The notes under the pieces: model-generated
The model's input: only the letters and a program-made list of their open reading frames with translations
Told to the model about the DNA's origin: nothing
The model's database searches: none
DNA from: Gammaproteobacteria bacterium
Lineage (GTDB): Bacteria; Pseudomonadota; Gammaproteobacteria; QOAV01
Length of the DNA stretch: 6,919 bases
Direction of reading: 5' to 3'
Assembly (NCBI GenBank): GCA_027067235.1
Contig: JALXFQ010000139.1
Coordinates: 1-6,919 of the forward strand
Part shown: positions 1 through 6,419 of the stretch, in pieces
How positions within the stretch are numbered: the stretch's first letter is position 1
Layout of the letters: the number at the start of each line of letters is the position of its first letter
Position numbers and translations under genes: made by a program

Positions 1-54
1 CCCCTGGCTTCCTCCCTGCCGCGAGGCGGAGAGAGGGGTGGCTGTATGACCCGG
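1..54 (+). other. 3' end of an unidentified upstream gene or structured RNA
   Basis: This stretch lies directly before a strong terminator, so it should be the end of an upstream transcription unit on the + strand. Two readings are possible. One reading frame gives a 15-residue C-terminus that stops at TGA 47-49. Alternatively, positions 12-33 fold into a hairpin with a GCGA tetraloop (21-24), one G-U wobble and one C-A mismatch, and CCCCT (1-5) can pair with AGGGG (34-38), as in the end of a structured RNA. I do not recognise the gene, and it does not look like the 3' end of tmRNA, 4.5S RNA, RNase P RNA or 5S rRNA. Confidence 0.3.
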
Positions 55-90
55 GGCCCGACAAGGCAGTTTGTCGGGCCTTTTTCTTTT
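55..90 (+). terminator. Rho-independent terminator of the upstream gene
   Basis: A perfect 10-bp GC-rich stem (GGCCCGACAA at 55-64 with TTGTCGGGCC at 71-80) encloses a 6-nt loop (GGCAGT) and is followed at once by TTTTTCTTTT (81-90). This is a textbook intrinsic terminator. It separates the pilin cluster from the upstream gene, so fimT should need its own promoter downstream of it. Confidence 0.9.
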
Positions 91-114
91 ATTGCGAATT
101 ATATGATCTATAGT
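87..114 (+). promoter_or_regulatory. candidate promoter upstream of fimT
   Basis: Between the terminator and fimT the sequence is AT-rich. TATAGT (109-114) matches five of six bases of a sigma-70 -10 box. TATGAT (102-107) is an equally good alternative. The -35 side is weak: TTTTAT (87-92) sits 16 nt upstream of TATAGT, and no sequence close to TTGACA is present at proper spacing. A promoter is expected here because of the terminator just upstream, but its exact position is uncertain. It could depend on an activator. Confidence 0.35.
99..113 (+). repeat. 15-nt leader repeat, copy 1 (upstream of fimT)
   Basis: TTATATGATCTATAG occurs exactly here and again at 735-749 before fimU. It ends 32 nt before the fimT start codon. 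It contains the candidate -10 sequences, so it may be a shared promoter core, a regulator site, or the remnant of a duplication that included the leader. Confidence 0.75.
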
Positions 115-145
115 AAAAGGAATAAAAGAAACGACTGTAACGAAT

Positions 146-664
146 ATGGGTAAAGAAACCGGGTTTACTCTGCTCGAACTGGTGGTAACGCTGGCGCTGG
201 TTGCAGTCTTGCTGGTGCTGGCCATACCGCTATTTATAAACCTGCGCACGGAAGCCCGCCTGACGACACTGACCAATGAACTGGTCGGCGCCTATCACTT
301 TGCCAGAAACCGGGCCATTCATTCGGGCCGGCGGGTAACGCTGTGTCGATCAAAAAATGGAGAAACATGTTACAGCGGCAGGGGCTGGGCCGATGGCTGG
401 ATGGTCTTTGAAGACAGGGCGAACTATTCGGTGCGGGATCCGGATGAATTGATTTTGCTGGTTCACGAACCGCTAGCCGCGGGTTTGAGCATTTCCGCAA
501 ACGCTCCCGTCAAAGATTACATATCCTTTACCCCTGCGGGATACGCGCTATACAGAAATGGCGGTTTTGTCGCAGGTACTATTACCGTTGCCGCCGGTGC
601 TTCGCTGCGGAAAATCATACTTGGCTCGGGAGGCAGGGTTCGCATCCAGAAAAATGGAGCCTGA
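146..664 (+). CDS. fimT: FimT-like type IV pilus minor pilin (GspH/FimT family)
   Basis: The product has 172 residues. It has a short 6-residue class III leader ending in Gly6, then Phe7 of the mature protein with Glu at mature position 5 (Glu11), and a hydrophobic N-terminal helix to about residue 33. PilD should cleave and methylate it at the inner membrane. The GspH/FimT domain follows, with the family pattern around ARNRAIHSGRRVTLC, a Cys67-Cys75 pair and GWADGW. Near the C-terminus residues 163-166 read GRVR, matching the GRxR DNA-binding motif described for Legionella FimT, so a role in DNA uptake is likelier than a purely structural one. ATG 146 is the only start in frame after the stop at 104-106. 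It has no proper Shine-Dalgarno: AAGGA (117-121) is 24 nt away, which suggests weak translation. FimT versus FimU naming rests on order and motif. Confidence 0.85.
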   Translation: MGKETGFTLLELVVTLALVAVLLVLAIPLFINLRTEARLTTLTNELVGAYHFARNRAIHSGRRVTLCRSKNGETCYSGRGWADGWMVFEDRANYSVRDPDELILLVHEPLAAGLSISANAPVKDYISFTPAGYALYRNGGFVAGTITVAAGASLRKIILGSGGRVRIQKNGA

Positions 665-687
665 CTGTTTTCAGTCATGCCGTTTTT
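662..687 (+). terminator. weak hairpin plus T-run over the fimT stop
   Basis: TGACTG (662-667) and CAGTCA (672-677) form a perfect 6-bp stem with a TTTT loop, and the stem includes the fimT stop codon. A run of five T residues follows at 683-687, five bases after the stem. The stem is short and AT-rich and the T-run is displaced, so it would be at best a partial terminator or RNA-stabilising hairpin between fimT and fimU. The 662-779 gap contains nothing else except the second leader. Confidence 0.25.
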
Positions 688-722
688 GCCAGCCAGGCCG
701 AACCATCGGTATGAAGGCTTTC

Positions 723-750
723 TTGCATTAGTCTTTATATGATCTATAGA
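723..750 (+). promoter_or_regulatory. candidate promoter upstream of fimU
   Basis: TTGCAT (723-728) lies 16 nt before TATAGA (745-750), giving a weak sigma-70-like pair, and TATGAT (738-743) is an alternative -10. The layout mirrors that before fimT because both use the same 15-nt core. The tight spacing of everything from fimU to pilE suggests this could drive the whole fimU-pilE unit, with or without read-through from fimT. Confidence 0.35.
735..749 (+). repeat. 15-nt leader repeat, copy 2 (upstream of fimU)
   Basis: This is an exact copy of 99-113, ending 30 nt before the fimU start codon, against 32 nt for copy 1. Here the next two bases also complete the perfect palindrome ATCTATAGAT (742-751), which copy 1 lacks. 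Confidence 0.75.
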
Positions 751-779
751 TAGAGCATAAAGGGTCAATAGGGATTGTA

Positions 780-1346
780 ATGCAGGGTTTACACAACAGG
801 CGCGAAACAGATGGATTCACGCTGGTGGAGCTGGTTATCACGCTCGCCGTGGCGGCCATTCTGGTCAGTACGGCGGTGCCGAGTTTCGTCCAGCTGGTGA
901 GTAATACGCACGCGACCAGGATAACCAATGATTTTGTCACGACGCTGCACGCCGCGAGAGGTGAGGCGGTCAAGCGCAATGTACGCGTGACGGTATGCCA
1001 TAGCGCGAACGAGAAAACCTGCAATCCCGGCGGTAAATGGACCGATGGCTGGATCAGTTTTATTGATCTTAACAATTCCGGTACCCGGCAACCGGCAACC
1101 GAAAGGCTGTTGCAGAGCCATGGAAAAGCTGACAGTCCTTTCGTTTTTGATCTGGGCGCGGCCAGCCTGCCGTTGCAGGACTATATTTCCTTCAGCCCCG
1201 ACGGCATGGCGCGAATTGCCGCCGGCTCTGCCCTGAGCGGCGCCATTCAGACCGGCAAACTGGAACTGCGCAATGCCAACACCGGCGTGGGTCGCGATGT
1301 CGCCATCACCGGCGGCAGTATCAAGGTCAAGGAGGTCCATTCGTGA
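780..1346 (+). CDS. fimU: FimU-like type IV pilus minor pilin (GspH/FimT family)
   Basis: The product has 188 residues. A 12-residue leader ends in Gly12, followed by Phe13 and Glu17 (mature Glu5) and a hydrophobic helix. The globular part is GspH/FimT type and clearly paralogous to the preceding gene: Cys73 and Cys81 have the same spacing as Cys67/Cys75 there, and KWTDGW and DYISFSPDG match WADGW and DYISFTPAG. It lacks the GRxR motif, having GSIK near its end. In P. aeruginosa FimU is the GspH-like member of the PilVWX priming complex and links it to the pilus shaft, and being first in the tight fimU-pilE run fits that role. The start is ATG 780 with AGGGA (770-774) five nt upstream. The stop overlaps the pilV start in GTGA. 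Confidence 0.87.
   Translation: MQGLHNRRETDGFTLVELVITLAVAAILVSTAVPSFVQLVSNTHATRITNDFVTTLHAARGEAVKRNVRVTVCHSANEKTCNPGGKWTDGWISFIDLNNSGTRQPATERLLQSHGKADSPFVFDLGAASLPLQDYISFSPDGMARIAAGSALSGAIQTGKLELRNANTGVGRDVAITGGSIKVKEVHS
1331..1335 (+). promoter_or_regulatory. Shine-Dalgarno for pilV, fixing a GTG start
   Basis: GGAGG lies 7 nt before GTG 1343, inside the end of fimU. It supports the GTG start, which gives the expected 6-residue prepilin leader. No ATG lies between it and the prepilin cleavage site. Confidence 0.8.
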
Positions 1347-1927
1347 AAGCGCAAAAAGGCTTTACCCTGATAGAGATACTGGTCGCGTTGCTGATTCTGG
1401 GTTTCGGGCTGCTGGGGCTGGCTGGCATGCAGATCAGCGGCATGAAAAACGCCACGGACTCGGTCTACCGCACCACGGCGTCGATGCTGGCCCGGGATCT
1501 GGCGGATCGCATGCACGCCAATCCCCGCGGCGTGGACAATGATGATTATATCAAGACGAACGATACGGCTATCAGCTGTACCACGCCGCCGGCCAAGAAC
1601 TGTGACACAGGCGGGGCGCTATGTAGCGTCGATGAAACCGCGATCTGGGACATGTTTTCGGTTTATTGCGGTAGCGTCGGCGGTTCCTCCACCGACAAGA
1701 AATACGGCATCGACAGCCAGTTACCGGATGGAAAACTGCGGGTGCTTTGCCAGGACATGGATACCACAGACGGCGATCCCTGTTCGCATTTTTCTCCCCA
1801 CCGGATCTTGATCACCTGGAAGGAAAGAGCGGAATCGACAGGAAAACAGAAAAAATCAGCGTTGGCGAGTGATACGGCCAACAACGCCAGAACCCGAACC
1901 TTCGAGCTGGTGGTCTCGGTCCGATGA
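1343..1927 (+). CDS. pilV: PilV minor pilin
   Basis: The product has 194 residues and starts at GTG. A 6-residue leader ends in Gly6, followed by Phe7, Glu11 (mature Glu5) and the PilV-typical helix with GFGLLGLAGMQ. The family signature DLADRMHANPRGVDNDDY then appears near residues 52-69. PilV is the GspI-like component of the tip priming complex with FimU, PilW and PilX. The globular part has six cysteines (79, 87, 94, 109, 136, 147), enough for three disulfides after export to the periplasm. The coding sequence overlaps fimU by 4 bp (GTGA) and pilW by 4 bp (ATGA), so translation is probably coupled and subunit ratios linked. Confidence 0.92.
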   Translation: MKAQKGFTLIEILVALLILGFGLLGLAGMQISGMKNATDSVYRTTASMLARDLADRMHANPRGVDNDDYIKTNDTAISCTTPPAKNCDTGGALCSVDETAIWDMFSVYCGSVGGSSTDKKYGIDSQLPDGKLRVLCQDMDTTDGDPCSHFSPHRILITWKERAESTGKQKKSALASDTANNARTRTFELVVSVR

Positions 1928-2736
1928 GAGTGAAAAGTATGAAAACCGGACAAAGGGGCTTTACCCTGATCGAACTGATGGTAGCCATGCTGATCGGGCT
2001 GTTCGTGGTGGGCGGCGTGACCAAGATCTATATGGACAGCCGCATGACGGACAGGCTGCGTGGCGGCATGTCGGAAGTGGCCAATAACGCCAGGATCGCC
2101 ATGGGCATACTGGCGGCGGATATTGCCCGTGCCGGCTATACCGAAAGTCCGCTGCAGGATATTGCCACCTTTCTGACCGCGGTGGATCAGGATCCCACCG
2201 GTTCGGATCAGATTATTGTTTCCTATGAGTCAGACAGAGACTGCCTCGGCAACGCGACGCCGCTCGCCGCCGTGCCGCGGGTGGCGGAAAACCGCTATTT
2301 TCTGCAGTTGCAGGATGGTTCCACTGACCCGACGGATGAGCATCCATCGTCGAAGTCCAATCCCGATGCCAATCTGTGGCAGCTGTATTGCGAGGGTAAC
2401 GGTTCGCCGGGCAACCCGCAGCCGCTGCTGTCCGGGGTTGAGAACATGCAGTTTCTGTACGGCGTGGATGTGGATTCCGATGGCGTGGCGGACAGTTTCG
2501 ACACGGCTGACTATGTCACCGGCCAGGATGCCTGGAAGCAGGTGGTGGCGGTGCGCATCGGTCTGCTGTCGTACAGCGGTGAAAAGGCGTTGCAGGGCCA
2601 GGGCCAGGACGACCATATCTACCATGTGTTGAACCATACCGTGGATCCGGTCGATGGCGACAAGCGTCTGCGTCAGGTGTTTGCGAAGACTGTGCCGATT
2701 CGCAATATCATTTTCGAGAACATGAACGGGGGCTAG
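1924..2736 (+). CDS. pilW: PilW minor pilin
   Basis: The product has 270 residues, the largest pilin-like protein here, as usual for PilW (the GspJ-like subunit of the priming complex). The cleavage site follows Gly12, with Phe13 and Glu17 (mature Glu5), then a hydrophobic helix. The conserved PilW stretch NNARIAMGILAADIARAGY follows at about residues 55-73, and the C-terminal part has AWKQVVAVRIGLL. Two cysteines (107, 156) may form one disulfide. Two starts are possible. ATG 1924 overlaps the pilV stop and gives a 12-residue leader but has only a weak Shine-Dalgarno. ATG 1939 has GAGAG (1926-1930) 8 nt upstream and gives a 7-residue leader. The mature protein is the same either way. I chose 1924 because of the coupled overlap. 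Confidence 0.92.
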   Translation: MRVKSMKTGQRGFTLIELMVAMLIGLFVVGGVTKIYMDSRMTDRLRGGMSEVANNARIAMGILAADIARAGYTESPLQDIATFLTAVDQDPTGSDQIIVSYESDRDCLGNATPLAAVPRVAENRYFLQLQDGSTDPTDEHPSSKSNPDANLWQLYCEGNGSPGNPQPLLSGVENMQFLYGVDVDSDGVADSFDTADYVTGQDAWKQVVAVRIGLLSYSGEKALQGQGQDDHIYHVLNHTVDPVDGDKRLRQVFAKTVPIRNIIFENMNGG

Positions 2737-2742
2737 GCGACA

Positions 2743-3279
2743 ATGACCAAACAGAAAGGGGCAGCCCTGATTATCACGCTGATTTTTCTGGCGATCATGA
2801 TGCTGTTTGCGGTAACCGCCCTGCGCACCTCGACGCTGGACGAACGCCTGGCGGCGAATTACCAGTTTTCCACGGTAACGGATCAGGGGGCGGAGTTCGC
2901 TGTCACCGAGGTGTTACGGGATTACCAGAAAGATGTCACGCTAAATAACCCGGAACATATTTTCAAGCAGGTATGGGATGAAACAACCCGGAAAAAATAT
3001 TTCCCGGCTGCCAGTTTCAGCAATATGTACTCGACAGTGACGAGCATGGAGAAGGACAACTCCAAGGCTGATTACCGCGCCCAGGTAGAGTGGAAGTCGG
3101 CGCGCTATCAGCGGCCGGGTGATGATCTGAGACTGCATTCCATGCTGTTTTATGTCGACGGGCAATCAAAATACGCCGACAAGGTGGGTGCCAATGCCAA
3201 GCACCGGGTCGGTATTTCGGTACCAAGATCAAATATCAAAGGCTTTGAAAGCCTTACCACCACGCAATTTGAAAATTGA
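2743..3279 (+). CDS. pilX: PilX minor pilin
   Basis: The product has 178 residues and no cysteine. The N-terminus matches the PilX_N family: a 6-residue leader (MTKQKG), then AALIITLIFLAIMML and the conserved TALRTSTLDERLAANY region with a following AEF. The mature N-terminus is Ala, not Phe, and mature position 5 is Ile (residue 11), not Glu. A missing Glu5 is usual for PilX and for its type II secretion counterpart GspK, and fits a subunit at the extreme tip with no pilin above it to neutralise. The start lies 6 bp after the pilW stop. AGGCGA is very close (2735-2740) and GGGGG (2728-2732) is 10 nt away. A 37-bp gap without other signals separates it from pilY1. Confidence 0.88.
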   Translation: MTKQKGAALIITLIFLAIMMLFAVTALRTSTLDERLAANYQFSTVTDQGAEFAVTEVLRDYQKDVTLNNPEHIFKQVWDETTRKKYFPAASFSNMYSTVTSMEKDNSKADYRAQVEWKSARYQRPGDDLRLHSMLFYVDGQSKYADKVGANAKHRVGISVPRSNIKGFESLTTTQFEN

Positions 3280-3316
3280 ACACATGCACAAGGGACCTAG
3301 CGTAAAAGGGTAAATC

Positions 3317-6300
3317 ATGAAAAACACAACAGCAAAAATCAGGACCACAGCTCTCGCATTGAGCATGGCGGCAGGCTTGTCTACCCCGGTGTTGGCAGAC
3401 GACATCGAAATCTACCGTCCGGCGGAAGGCAAGGTAAACATACTGATCGATCTGGATATGTCGGGCAGTATGTGTTTCCACATAGACGGCACTGCGCCAC
3501 AGATTAACGGCAAGGCCTGTCACACTCTGGTTGAGCCGCCACTGGGGCCCGATACCCGTGGCGGGATCCTGCTCAGCGCCCTGGATACCATCATCGACGA
3601 GGCCGATGAGGACATCCATATGGGCCTGACCCGTTTCGGCTGGAGAGGTTCGACCTACAATGACGGCAGTCCAAGTTACAGCGCCTGGGGCCACGGTATT
3701 TTGCTGCCGGTGGAAAGGCTGGGCGACAATTCCCAGGACATCTACAACGACTATGTCAGCGCTCACGGCAGTGTCGCCCGCGCCGACTATATGGTGAATG
3801 TGGACCGTGACTGGAAAGACACCATGAAAGCCCTGCTGGCCAAGGACTTCAAATCCCGCGGTGGTACGCCCATTGTGGACTCCCTGTACGAGACTTTTCT
3901 CTATTTCGACGGCAACACCCCCCTGCGCGGCAAGCTGAACGAACCGGTCAATGTCTGGAACAACGCCCAGCGTGGCCGTCCGTCCCATCCACTCGCCGTG
4001 GATCCGTCCACGGGCAAATACCGGTCGCCGAAAACCGACGATGTTTGCGAGAAAAACACCGTTATTCTGTTGAGCGACGGCCAGCCAACGGTCAGCCGCA
4101 GCGACTCGAAAAACGCGATTCTGTCGCTGGCAGGCAGTTGTGACGACAGAGGCTCCGGTACCTGTGGCAAGGAGCTGGCAAAATACATGCACGACAACAA
4201 GGGACTGGATGTCTTTACCGTTGGTTTTGCGCTCGACAATGACCCGGCGGCGAAAACCTATCTTGAGGAGATAGCTCAGGAAGGTGGCGGCGAGTTTTAT
4301 GCAGCCTCGGACGAGGAACAACTGATCGAGTCCTTCAACAGCATACTGGATATTTCATCACGCAGTTCCAGCTTTGCATCTCCATCCGTGTCTGCTTCCA
4401 ACAGCCCGTTTACCAACGACGCCTATGTTTACCTGCAGCAGTTCTTCCCCAGCCTGTCGCCAAAATGGCCGGGTAACGTGAAGAAATACCAGGTGCAGGA
4501 TCTGGCGCTGCAGGACAAGAACGGTGTCAATATCTATGATGACAACGGAATTCTGCGCAAGAGCACCTTTGACTTCTGGAATGATACAACAACGCCAGAT
4601 GGTGGCGAGATCGGACTGGGCGGTATGGCCTCACGGCTGGATACCACCCGTATCAACCATGTTTATGTGGATGATGCGGCCGGTAACGCCATGGTCAAAC
4701 TGGATGCGGCCAACGTCAGCGCGAGCGATTTCCACGTGGATGCGTCCGAATTCCAGGATATTCTCGCCTATACCCAGGGCGTGACGCTGGACGCAACAGG
4801 TAATATTTCCGATGCGCGCCGGTTTATCGGCGACCCGCTGCATACCCGGCTGGTGCCGGTTTTGTATGATCAGGGTGGCGGGGTCAAGCGTACGGTCATG
4901 TTTTTTGGTACCAACGAAGGCTATCTGCATGCTGTCGAACTGGGCACCGGCGACATCACCGGTCCCGAAGGCGGCAACGAGCTGTTCGCTTTCATGCCCA
5001 GAACTTTTCTGAAGAATCAGAAATACTTCAAGGCAAACGGCGACATGAAGGTGGATACCGACGATATCGACCCGGCAACCGGGGAATACATTACCAAAGA
5101 TGTCGAGCATATCTACGGCATGGACGGCGAGACCCAGATCTGGCATTTCGACGCCAATGCCGATGGCCTCATCAATAACGGTGAGGAAGTCTATCTGGCC
5201 ATGGGCATGCGCCGCGGTGGCAGGGACTATTACGTCATTGATATTTCCGACCCGGATGCGCCGGAACTGTATATGCATATCAAGGGCGGTGCTGGCGACT
5301 TTGCCAGTCTGGGCCAGACCTGGGGGCCGGTCAAGCTGACCTATATCAAAGGCAGCGATGGCAGTCCGAAGCGGGCGATTGTTCTGTCCGGTGGCTATGA
5401 TGACAAGCAGGATAACGATCCGGTGCCCTATGACCGCAATGATCCGCCGTCCACCTATGATGCGCCACGAGATAATGCTGGCGACAATTACGGCAATGAT
5501 ATCTATATTGTCGGATTCGATGGCGTTGAAAAGGGCAAGGTCCTCTGGCACGCCCAGCAGACGTCGCCCACCGAGATGAAATACGGTATTCCCGGTGGCG
5601 TAGCCATGGTGGACGCCAATGGCGATGGCATGACCGACCGTCTGTACGCCGCCGATGTGGGCGGCCAGCTGTGGCGGGTGAAACTGAAGAAAAACCTGGG
5701 CAACTCGACGGTGGCGCGGCTTATCGACATCAATGATGGCAGCGCGACCGGTAACCGCCGCTTCTACTATGAGCCGAGCATTTCTTTCCAGAAAATCAAG
5801 GGCAAGCGTTTCTTCAATATTGCGATTGGCAGCGGCTATCGCGCCCATCCCCTGAATGAAGCGATCGAAGAGCGGTTCTATGTGGTGCGGGATGATCATG
5901 GCGGTACGGCTGCCATGGAAGACCGTGATGAAAACGATCTGTTCGACGCCACTAACTGGGCGCCCGGCGATTCCATGAGTAGTGATGAAAAAAGCAGGCT
6001 GAACAACAATGGCTGGTACATTGATCTGGCGGATAACGAGAAGTCGCTGGCCAATCCCATTATCTATAACGGCAATGTGTTCTTCACTGCTTACATTCCC
6101 CCGGCTGATGCAGCGACCGATCCCACCGAATGTACCGGCAGCGCGCTGGGTGACGGCTATTTCTATGCCGTTTCGGTTTCCGATGCCAGCCCGCCATTCG
6201 AACTGGTGGATACCGATCATTCAAATTTGTTGAACCGAAAGGTCAAGCTCAACAGCCAGGGTATACCCGGTGATCCGATCATCATGAACGGTGATACCGG

Positions 6301-6406
6301 TCCGCTGATCTTTGCCGGTGGTGATGTGATCAAGGACATACACGGAGAGTCTCCGCTGAGTTCTGATTCATTCCGTCAGGAATTCTGGATCGACCTGTTC
6401 GACTAA
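3317..6406 (+). CDS. pilY1: PilY1/PilC type IV pilus tip adhesin and surface sensor
   Basis: The product has 1029 residues, within the PilC/PilY1 size range (roughly 1000-1160). A Sec signal peptide has a likely cut after Ala27 (VLA|DD). A von Willebrand A domain (about 39-345) has a complete MIDAS: DMSGS at 47-51, Thr184 in RGGTP and Asp254 in LLSDG. After FASPSVSAS comes the linker FFPSLSPKWPGNVKKY. The PilC beta-propeller region (about 505-1010) has GDPLHTR, GTNEGYLHAVELGTG (from 531), YGMDG (600-604), MRRGGRDYYVIDISDP (from 631) and YAADVGGQLWRV (777-788). Calcium-type loops lie at 612-623, 766-774 and 869-877. Six cysteines are present, five in the N-terminal half (53, 68, 244, 275, 283) and Cys939. 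No RGD is present. ATG 3317 has AAAAGGG 6 nt upstream. PilY1 caps the pilus through the minor pilins, antagonises retraction and mediates adhesion and surface sensing. Confidence 0.95.
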   Translation: MKNTTAKIRTTALALSMAAGLSTPVLADDIEIYRPAEGKVNILIDLDMSGSMCFHIDGTAPQINGKACHTLVEPPLGPDTRGGILLSALDTIIDEADEDIHMGLTRFGWRGSTYNDGSPSYSAWGHGILLPVERLGDNSQDIYNDYVSAHGSVARADYMVNVDRDWKDTMKALLAKDFKSRGGTPIVDSLYETFLYFDGNTPLRGKLNEPVNVWNNAQRGRPSHPLAVDPSTGKYRSPKTDDVCEKNTVILLSDGQPTVSRSDSKNAILSLAGSCDDRGSGTCGKELAKYMHDNKGLDVFTVGFALDNDPAAKTYLEEIAQEGGGEFYAASDEEQLIESFNSILDISSRSSSFASPSVSASNSPFTNDAYVYLQQFFPSLSPKWPGNVKKYQVQDLALQDKNGVNIYDDNGILRKSTFDFWNDTTTPDGGEIGLGGMASRLDTTRINHVYVDDAAGNAMVKLDAANVSASDFHVDASEFQDILAYTQGVTLDATGNISDARRFIGDPLHTRLVPVLYDQGGGVKRTVMFFGTNEGYLHAVELGTGDITGPEGGNELFAFMPRTFLKNQKYFKANGDMKVDTDDIDPATGEYITKDVEHIYGMDGETQIWHFDANADGLINNGEEVYLAMGMRRGGRDYYVIDISDPDAPELYMHIKGGAGDFASLGQTWGPVKLTYIKGSDGSPKRAIVLSGGYDDKQDNDPVPYDRNDPPSTYDAPRDNAGDNYGNDIYIVGFDGVEKGKVLWHAQQTSPTEMKYGIPGGVAMVDANGDGMTDRLYAADVGGQLWRVKLKKNLGNSTVARLIDINDGSATGNRRFYYEPSISFQKIKGKRFFNIAIGSGYRAHPLNEAIEERFYVVRDDHGGTAAMEDRDENDLFDATNWAPGDSMSSDEKSRLNNNGWYIDLADNEKSLANPIIYNGNVFFTAYIPPADAATDPTECTGSALGDGYFYAVSVSDASPPFELVDTDHSNLLNRKVKLNSQGIPGDPIIMNGDTGPLIFAGGDVIKDIHGESPLSSDSFRQEFWIDLFD

Positions 6407-6407
6407 T

Positions 6408-6411
6408 GGAG
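6408..6411 (+). promoter_or_regulatory. Shine-Dalgarno deciding the pilE start
   Basis: GGAG lies 5 nt before GTG 6417 and 8 nt before ATG 6420. Codons 6417 and 6420 are adjacent and in frame, so the choice changes only one leader residue. The 8-nt spacing and the ATG favour 6420. Confidence 0.7.
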
Positions 6412-6419
6412 AAACCGTG

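Noticed and set aside
789..1340. 183-codon minus-strand frame opposite fimU
   Set aside because: It mirrors almost exactly the fimU gene, which has a full prepilin leader and GspH domain. Composition explains the opposite open frame.
1358..1970. 14-nt direct repeat GGCTTTACCCTGAT at 1358-1371 and 1957-1970
   Set aside because: Both copies encode the conserved G-F-T-L-I prepilin cleavage motif of PilV and PilW, so protein homology explains the repeat.
3254..4321. 355-codon minus-strand frame spanning the end of pilX and the start of pilY1
   Set aside because: It lies opposite the clear PilY1 signal peptide and VWA domain, and its translation shows no family-like motif.
4631..6220. 529-codon open frame on the minus strand inside pilY1
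   Set aside because: It is a shadow of pilY1, whose VWA and PilC motifs run through the whole region on the + strand. The minus translation has no recognisable domain and no ribosome site, and such long antisense frames are common opposite GC-rich genes.
3317..6406. RGD integrin-binding motif in PilY1, as in P. aeruginosa
   Set aside because: No Arg-Gly-Asp occurs in the protein. The nearest sequence is RRGGRD at 632-637.
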